Shown piece by piece: positions 32,780 through 40,611 of a stretch of 64,000 nucleotides of DNA. The first letter of the stretch is position 1, and each line of letters starts with the position of its first letter. The stretch is from Oscillospiraceae bacterium (lineage in GTDB: Bacteria; Bacillota; Clostridia; Oscillospirales; Oscillospiraceae), in assembly GCA_021771635.1 (NCBI GenBank), contig JAETOQ010000001.1, positions 62,001 through 126,000 of the forward strand. Reading direction: 5' to 3'. The position numbers were made by a program, and so were the translations under genes. Under the pieces are notes generated by a model. That model was not told where the DNA came from, ran no database searches, and was given only the letters and a program-made list of their open reading frames with translations.

Positions 32780-32833
32780 CCAAAATCGGCGCAGACACCT
32801 TTCGCCGCAACAACACAGCAGGAGGCACAACCT

Positions 32834-33925
32834 ATGAAACAGTATAAAGTCGGCATCATCGGAGGCACGGGCATGGTGGGCCAGCGCTTCATCACCCTGA
32901 TGGAGAACCACCCCTGGTTCCAGCTCACCGCCATCGCCGCCAGCGCCCGCAGCGCGGGCAAACCCTACGAGGAGGCCGTGGAGGGCCGCTGGGCCCTGGA
33001 TACCCCCATGCCGGAGGAAGCGAAGAAGCTCGTGGTCCTGGACGCCGAGGCGGACGCGGAAAAGCTGGCGGCCATGGTGGACTTCTGCTTCTGTGCCGTG
33101 GATATGAAAAAAGAGGAGATCCGCGCCCTGGAGGAGAAGTACGCCAAGCTGGAGTGCCCCATCGTCTCCAACAACTCCGCCCACCGCTGGACGGACGACG
33201 TGCCCATGGTGGTGCCGGAGATCAACGCGGACCACATCCAGGTCATCGAGGCTCAGCGCAAGCGTCTGGGCACCAAACGGGGCTTCATCGCCGTGAAGTC
33301 CAACTGCTCCCTCCAGAGCTATGTCCCCGCCCTGCATCCCCTGAAGAAATACGGTCTGGAGCAGGCCCTGGTCTGCACCTATCAGGCCATCTCCGGTGCC
33401 GGCAAGACCTTCGCCCGCTGGCCGGAGATGGTGGACAACTGCATCCCCTACATCGGCGGCGAGGAGGAAAAATCCGAGCAGGAGCCCCTAAAGCTGTGGG
33501 GCCATATTGAGGACGGAAAGATCGTCAAGGCGGAGGGCCCCTCCATCACCGCCCAGTGCTTCCGGGTGGCCTGCCAGGACGGCCACATGGCCGCCGTGTT
33601 CATGAAGTTCCAGGACGGCTGCAAGCCCTCTATTGACCAGATCAAGGCGGACTGGGCCGCTTTCCGAGGCCCCGCCCAGGAGCTGGACCTCCCCTCCGCC
33701 CCCAAGCAGTTCCTCCACTACTTTGAGGAGGAGAACCGCCCCCAGACCAGGCTGGACCGGAACCTGGAGCACGGCATGGCGGTTTCCATCGGCCGTCTGC
33801 GGCCCGACACCCAGTACGACTATAAATTTGTCTGCCTGTCCCACAACACCCTCCGGGGCGCGGCAGGCGGCGCGGTCCTGCTGGCGGAACTGTTGTGCGC
33901 CAAGGGATACATCGAGGCCAAGTAA
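32834..33925 (+). CDS. asd: Aspartate-semialdehyde dehydrogenase
   Basis: Asd (363 aa) reduces aspartyl-phosphate to the semialdehyde, the branch point to lysine, threonine and methionine. The NADP-binding start is MKQYKVGIIGGTGMVGQRF; the catalytic Cys lies in VKSNCSLQSYVPAL and the active-site stretch in TYQAISGAGKTF. It belongs to the yeast/archaeal-like Asd subgroup by length and motifs. The ATG at 32834 has GGAGG upstream. It is paired with dapA on the plus strand, separated by a terminator. Confidence 0.96.
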   Translation: MKQYKVGIIGGTGMVGQRFITLMENHPWFQLTAIAASARSAGKPYEEAVEGRWALDTPMPEEAKKLVVLDAEADAEKLAAMVDFCFCAVDMKKEEIRALEEKYAKLECPIVSNNSAHRWTDDVPMVVPEINADHIQVIEAQRKRLGTKRGFIAVKSNCSLQSYVPALHPLKKYGLEQALVCTYQAISGAGKTFARWPEMVDNCIPYIGGEEEKSEQEPLKLWGHIEDGKIVKAEGPSITAQCFRVACQDGHMAAVFMKFQDGCKPSIDQIKADWAAFRGPAQELDLPSAPKQFLHYFEEENRPQTRLDRNLEHGMAVSIGRLRPDTQYDYKFVCLSHNTLRGAAGGAVLLAELLCAKGYIEAK

Positions 33926-33937
33926 ACACCGTAAAAG

Positions 33938-33968
33938 AAGCAGGCGCCGGTCCGGCGTCTGCTTTTTT
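33938..33968 (+). terminator. Terminator after asd
   Basis: AAGCAGGCGCCGG/CCGGCGTCTGCTT stem followed by TTTTTT. Confidence 0.9.
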
Positions 33969-34036
33969 CGCCGCCAAAAGAGGACATGTTTTGCATGGTT
34001 TCTAGCACTTATTTTGATTATATTGCATAAAATGAT

Positions 34037-34076
34037 CCTATACAATCATATGCAAAGGGTTATTGGACTGTATAGG
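34037..34076 (+). promoter_or_regulatory. Inverted repeat around the dapA promoter and ribosome-binding site
   Basis: CCTATACA (34037-34044) and TGTATAGG (34069-34076) are perfect inverted repeats 24 bp apart; the first overlaps the probable -10 and the second overlaps the AGGAGG site. This may be an operator or, if transcribed, a ribosome-binding-site hairpin. No lysine riboswitch was recognised. Confidence 0.4.
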
Positions 34077-34086
34077 AGGTACAGAT

Positions 34087-34986
34087 ATGCGAACACCCAT
34101 TTTCACCGGCTCCGGCGTGGCCATTGTCACACCCTTCAACAACGAGACGGTGGACCTGCCCACCCTGGGCCGGCTCATCGACTTCCAGCTGGAAAACGGC
34201 ACCGACGCCGTCATCGTCTGCGGCACCACCGGCGAGGCCACCACCATGACCTATCACGAGCGGATGCAGACCATCGAGTTCTGCGTGGAGCATGTGAACG
34301 GCCGCGTCCCGGTCATCGCCGGCAGCGGCTCCAACTCCACGGAGGTGTCCACCGCCCTGTCCCGGGATGCGGAGAGAGCTGGGGCGGACGGATTGCTGCT
34401 GGTGACGCCCTATTACAACAAGGCAAGCCAAACGGGCCTGCTCCGCCATTATCAGGTCATCGCCGACGCGGTGGACACCCCCTGCATCCTCTACAACGTG
34501 CCCTCCCGCACCGGCGTCGCCATCGCGCCGGAGACCTACGCCCAGCTTGCCCAGCACCCCAACATCAACGGCGTCAAGGAGGCCTCCGGCAATCTCGGCA
34601 ATATCCAGAGGACGCGAAACCTCTGCCCGGAGGACTTCTCCATCTGGTCCGGCAACGACGACGAGGTGGTTCCCATCTGCGCCCTGGGGGGCGTGGGCGT
34701 CATCTCTGTGGCAGCCAACATCCTCCCCGCCGAGATGCACGCCCTGGTGAAGCTGTGTTTGGACAACGACTTCGCCTCCGCCGGGAAGCTGCAATTGTAC
34801 TTAAAGGACTTCTGCGACGCCATGTTCTGCGAGGTGAACCCCATCCCGGTGAAAACGGCTCTGAACCTGCTGGACTGGAAAGCCGGGGACCTGCGCCTGC
34901 CCCTGTGCCCGCCCAGCGAGGCCAACACAGCGCGCATCCGGCAGACCTTGGTAAAATACGGATTGCTGAAGGCGGAAACGGTATGA
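34087..34986 (+). CDS. dapA: 4-hydroxy-tetrahydrodipicolinate synthase
   Basis: DapA (299 aa) condenses aspartate semialdehyde with pyruvate, the first lysine/DAP-specific step; its product line also feeds spore dipicolinate. The motifs are VCGTTGEATTMTYHER (active-site Thr-Thr), YNVPSRTGV (Tyr) and INGVKEASGN (Schiff-base Lys). The ATG at 34087 follows AGGAGG by 8 nt. It is just downstream of asd, which supplies its substrate. The R1 element follows within 30 bp. Confidence 0.97.
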   Translation: MRTPIFTGSGVAIVTPFNNETVDLPTLGRLIDFQLENGTDAVIVCGTTGEATTMTYHERMQTIEFCVEHVNGRVPVIAGSGSNSTEVSTALSRDAERAGADGLLLVTPYYNKASQTGLLRHYQVIADAVDTPCILYNVPSRTGVAIAPETYAQLAQHPNINGVKEASGNLGNIQRTRNLCPEDFSIWSGNDDEVVPICALGGVGVISVAANILPAEMHALVKLCLDNDFASAGKLQLYLKDFCDAMFCEVNPIPVKTALNLLDWKAGDLRLPLCPPSEANTARIRQTLVKYGLLKAETV

Positions 34987-34990
34987 GAAA

Positions 34991-35201
34991 AGGGCGGGAG
35001 ATCCCTCCCGCCCTCAGCTTGTCGAAAAAAGTTTTTTCGACAAGCTGCTTAAGATTTCAGAACTTTTTAAAAGTTCTGAAATCTGTTGATTTAAATGGCG
35101 CGGGGCACCCTTCCTGGGTTCCCCGCGCACACCCCTCCTTCCCGTTTTCATGCTCTTCCGGGTTTATCGACAGTCTGAGGGCGGGAGATCCCTCCCGCCC
35201 T
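34991..35201 (-). mobile_element. Terminator-splitting element R1, copy B
   Basis: A 163-bp element (35015-35177) sits between two identical 24-bp terminator hairpins (AGGGCGGGAGATCCCTCCCG...). On the minus strand only the distal copy runs into TTTTCT. The ends are CAGCTTGTCGA and TCGACAGTCTG. A perfect GTCGAAAAAA/TTTTTTCGAC palindrome and an AGATTTCAGAACTTTT/AAAAGTTCTGAAATCT hairpin are inside. It lies between convergent dapA and the secreted-protein gene. Confidence 0.88.
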
Positions 35202-35234
35202 CTCTTCCGTTCCGTCGTTCCGTTATTTCGTGCG

Positions 35235-36146
35235 TTATTTCGTGCCCTTGCCAATTACAGGCGAGGCCTGGGTGGTTTCCGCGGAGATGACGACCTTGGT
35301 CACGGCGTCGTCCTTCACGGCGGTGAGGCCGATAGAGAGGTTCTGCTTCAGCGGGTCCGCCCCATCCGTGACGTAGAATGCCCGCTCTGCCGTCTGCCCG
35401 GCGGGAATTTTGATCGTAGTGAACCGCTGGCTCTCGCCGCCTGCCCGGATGGTATAGGGCCGGTCCACCTGCCATTTCACGTCGCAGGAGCTCTCATTTT
35501 TCACTGTGATGACGGTATACTCCCCGTCCGCGCAGTAAATGCCCTCGCTGACGCCGGTCATGGATTCAAACCGGGCGTTATACAGGCTGAACCCCATGCT
35601 GGTGCGGTCCACAGTCTTTGCACTGACCTCCTTGATGGGTCCCGCCGTTGTGCCCAGCTTGGGCGCGGTGGGCATGGCCGCCAGCTCCTGAGCCTTCAGC
35701 TTGTCCATATTTTCCTTGCTTCCGTGGGTGACTGTGATGGTATGGGTCGGCAGGTCCGTAGGGACCGTCTCCCCCTTGTCCAGATCCACCTTCACAAAAT
35801 GAACATCACCTTTATCCTCCGCGATAAAGTTCACGCAGTTGTTGGCACTGTCCCAGGAGGGCGCCTCGCTCATGTCGAACAGCTCCGCCACCTTCTCCGC
35901 GGCGATGTAGTGGGTGGTGCCACCCTTGGCGTCGGTATAGGTGACGGTGACAGGCACCCGCTCCCCGCTGGCGGCGGTCATGGACACGCCGGGGGCGTAT
36001 TTCTTCCTGCTGAAGACCTCCACGCCCACCTGTCCAAAGCTGGCCCTTCCGTTGAAGGTCCCCGCCGCCATAGCGGGCACCATCAGCGCCATCAACATCA
36101 CCATGGTCAGCGCGCCGCACACAAATGACTTCCAACTGTTTTTCAT
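35235..36146 (-). CDS. Secreted protein of unknown function downstream of ECF-2
   Basis: A 303-aa protein with a clear signal peptide (SFVCGALTMVMLMALMVPAMAAG). The mature part starts GTFNGRASFGQVGVEVF and contains an extended, probably beta-rich C-terminal domain (SMGFSLYNARFESMTGVSEGIYCADGEYTVITVKN, then RPYTIRAGGESQRF). I do not recognise a family. It begins 1 bp after the DUF4367 gene stop, so it is likely an effector or sensor of that sigma system. AGGGG is 8 nt before the ATG. Confidence 0.78.
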   Translation of the reverse strand: MKNSWKSFVCGALTMVMLMALMVPAMAAGTFNGRASFGQVGVEVFSRKKYAPGVSMTAASGERVPVTVTYTDAKGGTTHYIAAEKVAELFDMSEAPSWDSANNCVNFIAEDKGDVHFVKVDLDKGETVPTDLPTHTITVTHGSKENMDKLKAQELAAMPTAPKLGTTAGPIKEVSAKTVDRTSMGFSLYNARFESMTGVSEGIYCADGEYTVITVKNESSCDVKWQVDRPYTIRAGGESQRFTTIKIPAGQTAERAFYVTDGADPLKQNLSIGLTAVKDDAVTKVVISAETTQASPVIGKGTK

Positions 36147-36147
36147 T

Positions 36148-36819
36148 TCAATTTCCCCTTTCCTGGTCCCATGTGATATGCTCCGCGATCCTGACAGCCT
36201 CTTCTTTGGAGAGCGCCCCGGATATCCCCATGACATACTCCTTTTCCGTCCAGAGCATCAGGGTATCCCCTGTCTCCTCGCTGTGGTACAGGTCCGCCTC
36301 CGCGCCGTGGATCTCCGGGTGCTCCAGCGTGTAATCAGACCGGTCGCCGAAGCCCATATCCAGGCGGTCTGTCATCTGCTGTTCGGCATAGAATTTTCCG
36401 CCCGCTCCGTTCTCAAAGGTCAGGATATACCGGGTATAGGTCTCCGTCTCCTTCCGGTATTCGCCGGTCTGCTCGTACCCCTCCGGCAGATATCCAAGCC
36501 TCATGGGCTGAAAGGCTCCCAGCTCGTCCATGGTGCGGAAAGCATACCGGGTGCCGCTGGTCTCCGTCTCTGACCGGAAGACCTGGAAAACAGCCTCCCG
36601 AATGGCCCCAACGCTTATGCACAGCAGTGCCGCCAGCACCGCCGCGATCAGCAGGGCACGCTTCCACATCCTCTTTTTCCCAGCCGGCACCAGCCGCATC
36701 TTGGCCTCAAACCGCCGGGAAAACATGTGTCCGCAGGACTCCCGGTCCGGCAGGGACGCCAAAAACAACTCCGCCGCCCGGGGCGCCGCCTCGTACAGCA
36801 TCTCGTCCGTGATGGTCAT
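36148..36819 (-). CDS. DUF4367 membrane protein, probable anti-sigma partner
   Basis: A 223-aa protein: a cytosolic segment (1-50), one membrane helix (KRALLIAAVLAALLCISVGA) and an extracellular DUF4367-like domain (MRLGYLPEGYEQTGEY...LTFENGAGGKFYAEQQ...DTLMLWTEKEYVMGISG). The layout and the 4-bp overlap with the upstream sigma gene are those of membrane anti-sigma factors or sensors in Clostridia. The inducing signal is unknown. Confidence 0.82.
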   Translation of the reverse strand: MTITDEMLYEAAPRAAELFLASLPDRESCGHMFSRRFEAKMRLVPAGKKRMWKRALLIAAVLAALLCISVGAIREAVFQVFRSETETSGTRYAFRTMDELGAFQPMRLGYLPEGYEQTGEYRKETETYTRYILTFENGAGGKFYAEQQMTDRLDMGFGDRSDYTLEHPEIHGAEADLYHSEETGDTLMLWTEKEYVMGISGALSKEEAVRIAEHITWDQERGN

Positions 36820-37343
36820 AGGTTCTCCCCCCTCTCCGCCAGTTCCGCCGCCAGCCTCTTTTTCGCCCGGAAGATGATCTGGCGCACATTCTCCGGTGTG
36901 GTGTCCAGAAAGCCGGCGATCTCGCCGTTGTCGTAGCCGTTGTAGTATTTCAGCAGCAGCACCTCCCTGTATCGGGGAGGCAGGGCCGCCATGGCGGCGG
37001 CAAGGGTGCCGTCTGACGGCAGCTCCTGGTCATAGGACAGGGGCAGCTCCTCCAGGTCCGCTGTGGGGTGCCGCCGCTTGGCCCGGTACAGGTCGATGGC
37101 CTTTCGCTCGGCGATGGTCACCGCCAGCGCCCTGGCTCTCGGCCCCAGCGTCTCCGGCACCAGCTCCATGCGCTCCGCCAGCTTCAAAAAGGCCAGGTGC
37201 ACCGCGTCCTCCGCGTCCTGTTCATTTCGCAGGATATGCTCCGCCACATGGAACATCAGCCCCCGGTAGGCAAGGTACAGCGCCTCGAACCGCGTCCGGT
37301 CCGACGGATTCTCCATGGCTTGCAGATAGGCCAGCAATGTCAT
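36816..37343 (-). CDS. ECF-type RNA polymerase sigma factor 2
   Basis: A 175-aa sigma factor. Region 2 is MFHVAEHILRNEQDAEDAVHLAFLKLAERM and region 4 is LPPRYREVLLLKYYNGYDNGEIAGFLDTTPENVRQIIFRAKKRL. The ATG at 37343 fits the family start (MTLLAYLQAMENPSDR); the track ORF extends back through a terminator. It forms an operon with the overlapping DUF4367 gene and the secreted-protein gene. Confidence 0.92.
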   Translation of the reverse strand: MTLLAYLQAMENPSDRTRFEALYLAYRGLMFHVAEHILRNEQDAEDAVHLAFLKLAERMELVPETLGPRARALAVTIAERKAIDLYRAKRRHPTADLEELPLSYDQELPSDGTLAAAMAALPPRYREVLLLKYYNGYDNGEIAGFLDTTPENVRQIIFRAKKRLAAELAERGENL

Positions 37344-37393
37344 CCCCCCTGTCCTTCTGTACTCTGTAACGCTCCCGGTATCGCAGAATGTGA

Positions 37394-37426
37394 CACAGCC
37401 GGCCGAAAATTTTTCGGCCGGCTGTG
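37394..37426 (-). terminator. Terminator after the 407-aa secreted-protein gene
   Basis: CACAGCCGGCCGAAAA/TTTTCGGCCGGCTGTG, a near-perfect 33-bp palindrome 6 bp after the stop codon. The T-run lies in the loop side, so it may be a weak terminator. Confidence 0.6.
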
Positions 37427-37431
37427 GTTGC

Positions 37432-38655
37432 CTATGCGATCCCCCGGATCTCTTTGGACCATGTTTCGTAATTCCGCAGATTTTCCTCCAGGGACTGATT
37501 CTCATCATAGAGACAGTCATCTCCCCAGAAGTCCGTATTCTCCCGGAACTCCCCGCCGCTGCCGCCGGTGCGGAACGCGCCGCCCTCCGTGGTCAGCAGC
37601 AGGGTGCTGTTGTCCAAATAGCCGTGGACCTCCTCCAAAAAGGCGGCGATGGTCGACGGATCGAAGCCTTCATGAAATTCAGAACCAAAGTTGATGTCAA
37701 AATCCACACTGTTCTCCCGGAGCAGCACCTCCTGTCCGGCGGTGTCCAAAGAGAACAGCCGATAACTGTACGTGGCGCAGCCCTGGTACATGACGGGATC
37801 ATAGCAGAGCAGATAGTCCTCCCCGTTTTCCCGGCAGGCAAAGATGGAGGCCCATCCCACATGGGCCAGGGCGGCGTCCTGTGTCCACAGTGCTGTCCCG
37901 TCCGGGCGCGTCACCCGCAGCTCGTACCATGCGGGAAAATAGGGCGTCTCCGGCGTCAGGACCGTCACCAGCTCCACGATCTCCGCCTCTCCGTCGTGGT
38001 CAAAGTCGTAGTCCCCCGGAAGGCGCTCCGTGGTCTGCTCCAGGGTGCTGCCGCTGAGCTCTCCGGTTTGCGCGTCGGCAAAAACGGAACAGCGGTAGGT
38101 GTGCTGTTCCCCAGCGTCGCCGCCCCGGCCCACCGTCACCTCCAGGGTGTAATCCATCAAGCTGCTGTACCGCCACCGGCCCCAGTCCTCCGGCAGAAAG
38201 GCCGGAATGGGCGAGCCGTCCGGCAGGGTGAAATCCCAGCTGGTCCAATAGGCTGTGGAGATGACCGTTACAGCCTGCCATGTCCGGCCCCCGTAGGCCA
38301 GCGCCACAAAGTCGTTCACCGGAGACCACAGGACGGACTGCCACACATAGCCCTGGTCCTCCCATTTGACCTCCCCGGTCCGGGTATCCACGATCTGCAA
38401 ACGCTCCGGCACCCGCACGCCGCTGACATAAATATCACTGGCGCCCAGCGTCCGGACCTGAAACCTGCCGTTGGGAGAGAGCGTCTCCCCCTCCAGTTCC
38501 GCCAGGGGCGTGGCGGACAGCAGCTCCACATAGGCAGCCTCCTCGCCGGAAGGGGCGGGGCACTGATCCGGAGCCTGGGGGCGGCCCGCCGCCGCGGCAG
38601 CCGCCGCTGTTATCAAAACCAGGGCTAAAAGCCCGTATATCTGCTGTTTTTTCAT
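37432..38655 (-). CDS. Exported hypothetical protein, beta-propeller-like
   Basis: A 407-aa protein with an N-terminal signal or anchor helix (IYGLLALVLITAAAAAAAG). The mature region begins with repeated short beta units (GETLSPNGRFQVRTLG, then ERLQIVDTRTGEVKWEDQ, then QSVLWSPVNDFVALAYGG), suggesting a partial WD40/propeller fold. A central DFDHDGEAEIVELV is an FG-GAP-like calcium loop, and a C-terminal helical tail follows. I recognise no family. It has its own ATG with a signal-peptide start at 38655. Confidence 0.72.
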   Translation of the reverse strand: MKKQQIYGLLALVLITAAAAAAAGRPQAPDQCPAPSGEEAAYVELLSATPLAELEGETLSPNGRFQVRTLGASDIYVSGVRVPERLQIVDTRTGEVKWEDQGYVWQSVLWSPVNDFVALAYGGRTWQAVTVISTAYWTSWDFTLPDGSPIPAFLPEDWGRWRYSSLMDYTLEVTVGRGGDAGEQHTYRCSVFADAQTGELSGSTLEQTTERLPGDYDFDHDGEAEIVELVTVLTPETPYFPAWYELRVTRPDGTALWTQDAALAHVGWASIFACRENGEDYLLCYDPVMYQGCATYSYRLFSLDTAGQEVLLRENSVDFDINFGSEFHEGFDPSTIAAFLEEVHGYLDNSTLLLTTEGGAFRTGGSGGEFRENTDFWGDDCLYDENQSLEENLRNYETWSKEIRGIA

Positions 38656-38802
38656 GAAAAATGCCGCCTTTTTACTGTGATAGAAACAGTATAGAGGCGG
38701 CAATGTTCCATATCAACAACGAAGCAGTGACAAAAAGTTACAAAATCGTACTTTCCATCTCAAAATAGATCTACCCCTTGGAAAGCAATACATGTAAAGT
38801 AA

Positions 38803-38842
38803 AACAGCCTCCCAGATCTTCAAAAGGGCCGGAGAGGCTGTT
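38803..38842 (-). terminator. Terminator after the ABC-F gene
   Basis: AACAGCCTCTCC...GGGAGGCTGTT stem followed by TTACTTTAC on the minus strand. The rest of 38,656-38,920 holds no gene. Confidence 0.65.
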
Positions 38843-38920
38843 CAGGATATCAGATGTCGGTCATTCCGCGTTGGCGCAGCCGGAACAGGTCATATAAGGA
38901 CCGGAAATTCCGGGATCGTC

Positions 38921-40528
38921 TTAGACCTCCGCCCGGCGGAAAGCGATATAGTCCTCGTAGGTGCCCATCTTGTCAATGAGCTTCCCGTTTTCAAACTCCA
39001 TGATGCGGTTGGCGATGGTCTGAACGAACTCGTGGTCGTGGCTGGCGAACAGCACCACGCCCTTGAAGTCAATCAGGCCGTTGTTCACGGCGGTGATGGA
39101 CTCCAGGTCCAGATGGTTGGTGGGCTGGTCCAGCACCAGCACGTTGGAGCCGAACAGCATCATCCGGGAGAGCATGCACCGCACCTTCTCGCCGCCGGAG
39201 AGAACCTTCACCGGCTTGAACACATCGTCGCCGGAGAACAGCATCCGGCCCAGGAAGGACCGCTTGAAGGACTCGGTATTCTCCTCGGCGTTGTCCGCCG
39301 TGTACTGGGCCAGCCAATCCAGCAGGTTCAGATCACAGTCATTGAAGAAGGCGGAGTTGTCCAGGGGGAAGTAGCTGGTGGTGATGGTGGTGCCCCACTT
39401 ATAAGAGCCCTCGTCCGGCTCCATCTCCCCCATGATGATCTTGAACAGGGTGGTCTTGGCGATCTCGTCCTCCCCCACGAAGGCCACCTTCTCATCCCGG
39501 TTGATCCGGAAGCTGACATTGTCCAGCACCTTCCGGCCGTCCACGGTCTTGGACAGGTTCTCCACGGTCAAAATTTCCTTGCCGCACTCCCGGTCCATCT
39601 TGAAGCCCACAAAGGGATACCGGCGGGAGGAGGCGGGCATCTCCTCCACCGTCAGCTTGTCCAGGAGCTTGCGGCGGGCGGTGGCCTGCTTGGACTTGGA
39701 CTTGTTGGCGGAGAAGCGCTGAATGAACAGCTGCAGCTCTTTGATCTTCTCCTCGTTCTTCCGGTTCTGGTCCCGGATCATCCGCTGGACCAGCTGGCTG
39801 GACTCATACCAGAACTCATAGTTGCCCACATACATTTTGATCTGGCCGTAGTCCACGTCCACGATGTTGGTGCAGACGGTGTTGAGGAAGTGGCGGTCAT
39901 GGGAAACCACCAGCGTCAGGGCCTCACAGTCCATCAGAAAGTCCTCCAGCCACTCGATGGCCTGGATGTCCAGATGGTTGGTGGGCTCGTCCAGCAGGAT
40001 GATGTCAGGCTTTCCAAACAGCGCCTGGGCCAGCAGGACCTTCACCTTTTCCTTGGCGGTGAGGCTGCTCATCTCGCTGTACAAAATGTCGTTGGCGAGG
40101 CCCAGGCCCTGAATCAGGCGGCTGACATCGGACTCCGCCTCCCAGCCGTTCATCTCCGCGAACTCCGCCTCCAGCTCGCTGGCCTTCACACCGTCCTCAT
40201 CGGTGAAGTCCGCCTTCTCATAGAGGGCGTCCTTCTCCTTCATCACATCGTAGAGGTGCTGGTTGCCCATGATGACCGTGTCCAGCACGGTGTAGGCATC
40301 GTACTGGAAGTGGTCCTGCTTCAAAATGGACATCCGCTCTTCCTTGGGGATGATGACCTCGCCGGTGGTGGGCTCCAAATCGCCGGAGAGGATGCGGAGG
40401 AACGTGGACTTTCCGGCGCCGTTGGCGCCGATGATGCCGTAGCAGTTGCCGGGGGTGAATTTCAGGTCCACATGCTTGAACAGCGTCTGGCCGGAGAAAT
40501 TCATGCTGACGTCATTAACTGTGATCAT
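38921..40528 (-). CDS. ABC-F family ATPase (YbiT-like)
   Basis: A 535-aa soluble twin-ATPase of the ABC-F family, which act on ribosomes rather than as transporters. Domain 1: Walker A GANGAGKST, signature-to-Walker B ALFGKPDIILLDEPTNHLD. The inter-domain P-site linker is charged (residues about 235-310). Domain 2: signature LSGGEKVRCML and Walker B NVLVLDQPTNHLD. Its Walker A reads GEDEIAKTT instead of GxxGxGKT, and its Walker B has Gln for the usual Glu, so the second site is degenerate. The ATG at 40528 follows AAAGGA. Whether it gives antibiotic resistance cannot be said. Confidence 0.9.
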   Translation of the reverse strand: MITVNDVSMNFSGQTLFKHVDLKFTPGNCYGIIGANGAGKSTFLRILSGDLEPTTGEVIIPKEERMSILKQDHFQYDAYTVLDTVIMGNQHLYDVMKEKDALYEKADFTDEDGVKASELEAEFAEMNGWEAESDVSRLIQGLGLANDILYSEMSSLTAKEKVKVLLAQALFGKPDIILLDEPTNHLDIQAIEWLEDFLMDCEALTLVVSHDRHFLNTVCTNIVDVDYGQIKMYVGNYEFWYESSQLVQRMIRDQNRKNEEKIKELQLFIQRFSANKSKSKQATARRKLLDKLTVEEMPASSRRYPFVGFKMDRECGKEILTVENLSKTVDGRKVLDNVSFRINRDEKVAFVGEDEIAKTTLFKIIMGEMEPDEGSYKWGTTITTSYFPLDNSAFFNDCDLNLLDWLAQYTADNAEENTESFKRSFLGRMLFSGDDVFKPVKVLSGGEKVRCMLSRMMLFGSNVLVLDQPTNHLDLESITAVNNGLIDFKGVVLFASHDHEFVQTIANRIMEFENGKLIDKMGTYEDYIAFRRAEV

Positions 40529-40611
40529 GGTTTTGTTCCTTTTCAATCAAGAATTTCTAAACGCACAAGCAGGCGCGGCACCGAAGCGCCGCGTCTGCCC
40601 TTGGTATTCTA

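Noticed and set aside
32645-34086. Lysine riboswitch upstream of asd or dapA
   Set aside because: Leaders are too short and no riboswitch-like conserved stems were seen; only a simple inverted repeat is present near dapA.
33633-36128. 831-codon plus-strand ORF
   Set aside because: Runs across asd, dapA and the R1 element in a frame unrelated to any of them.
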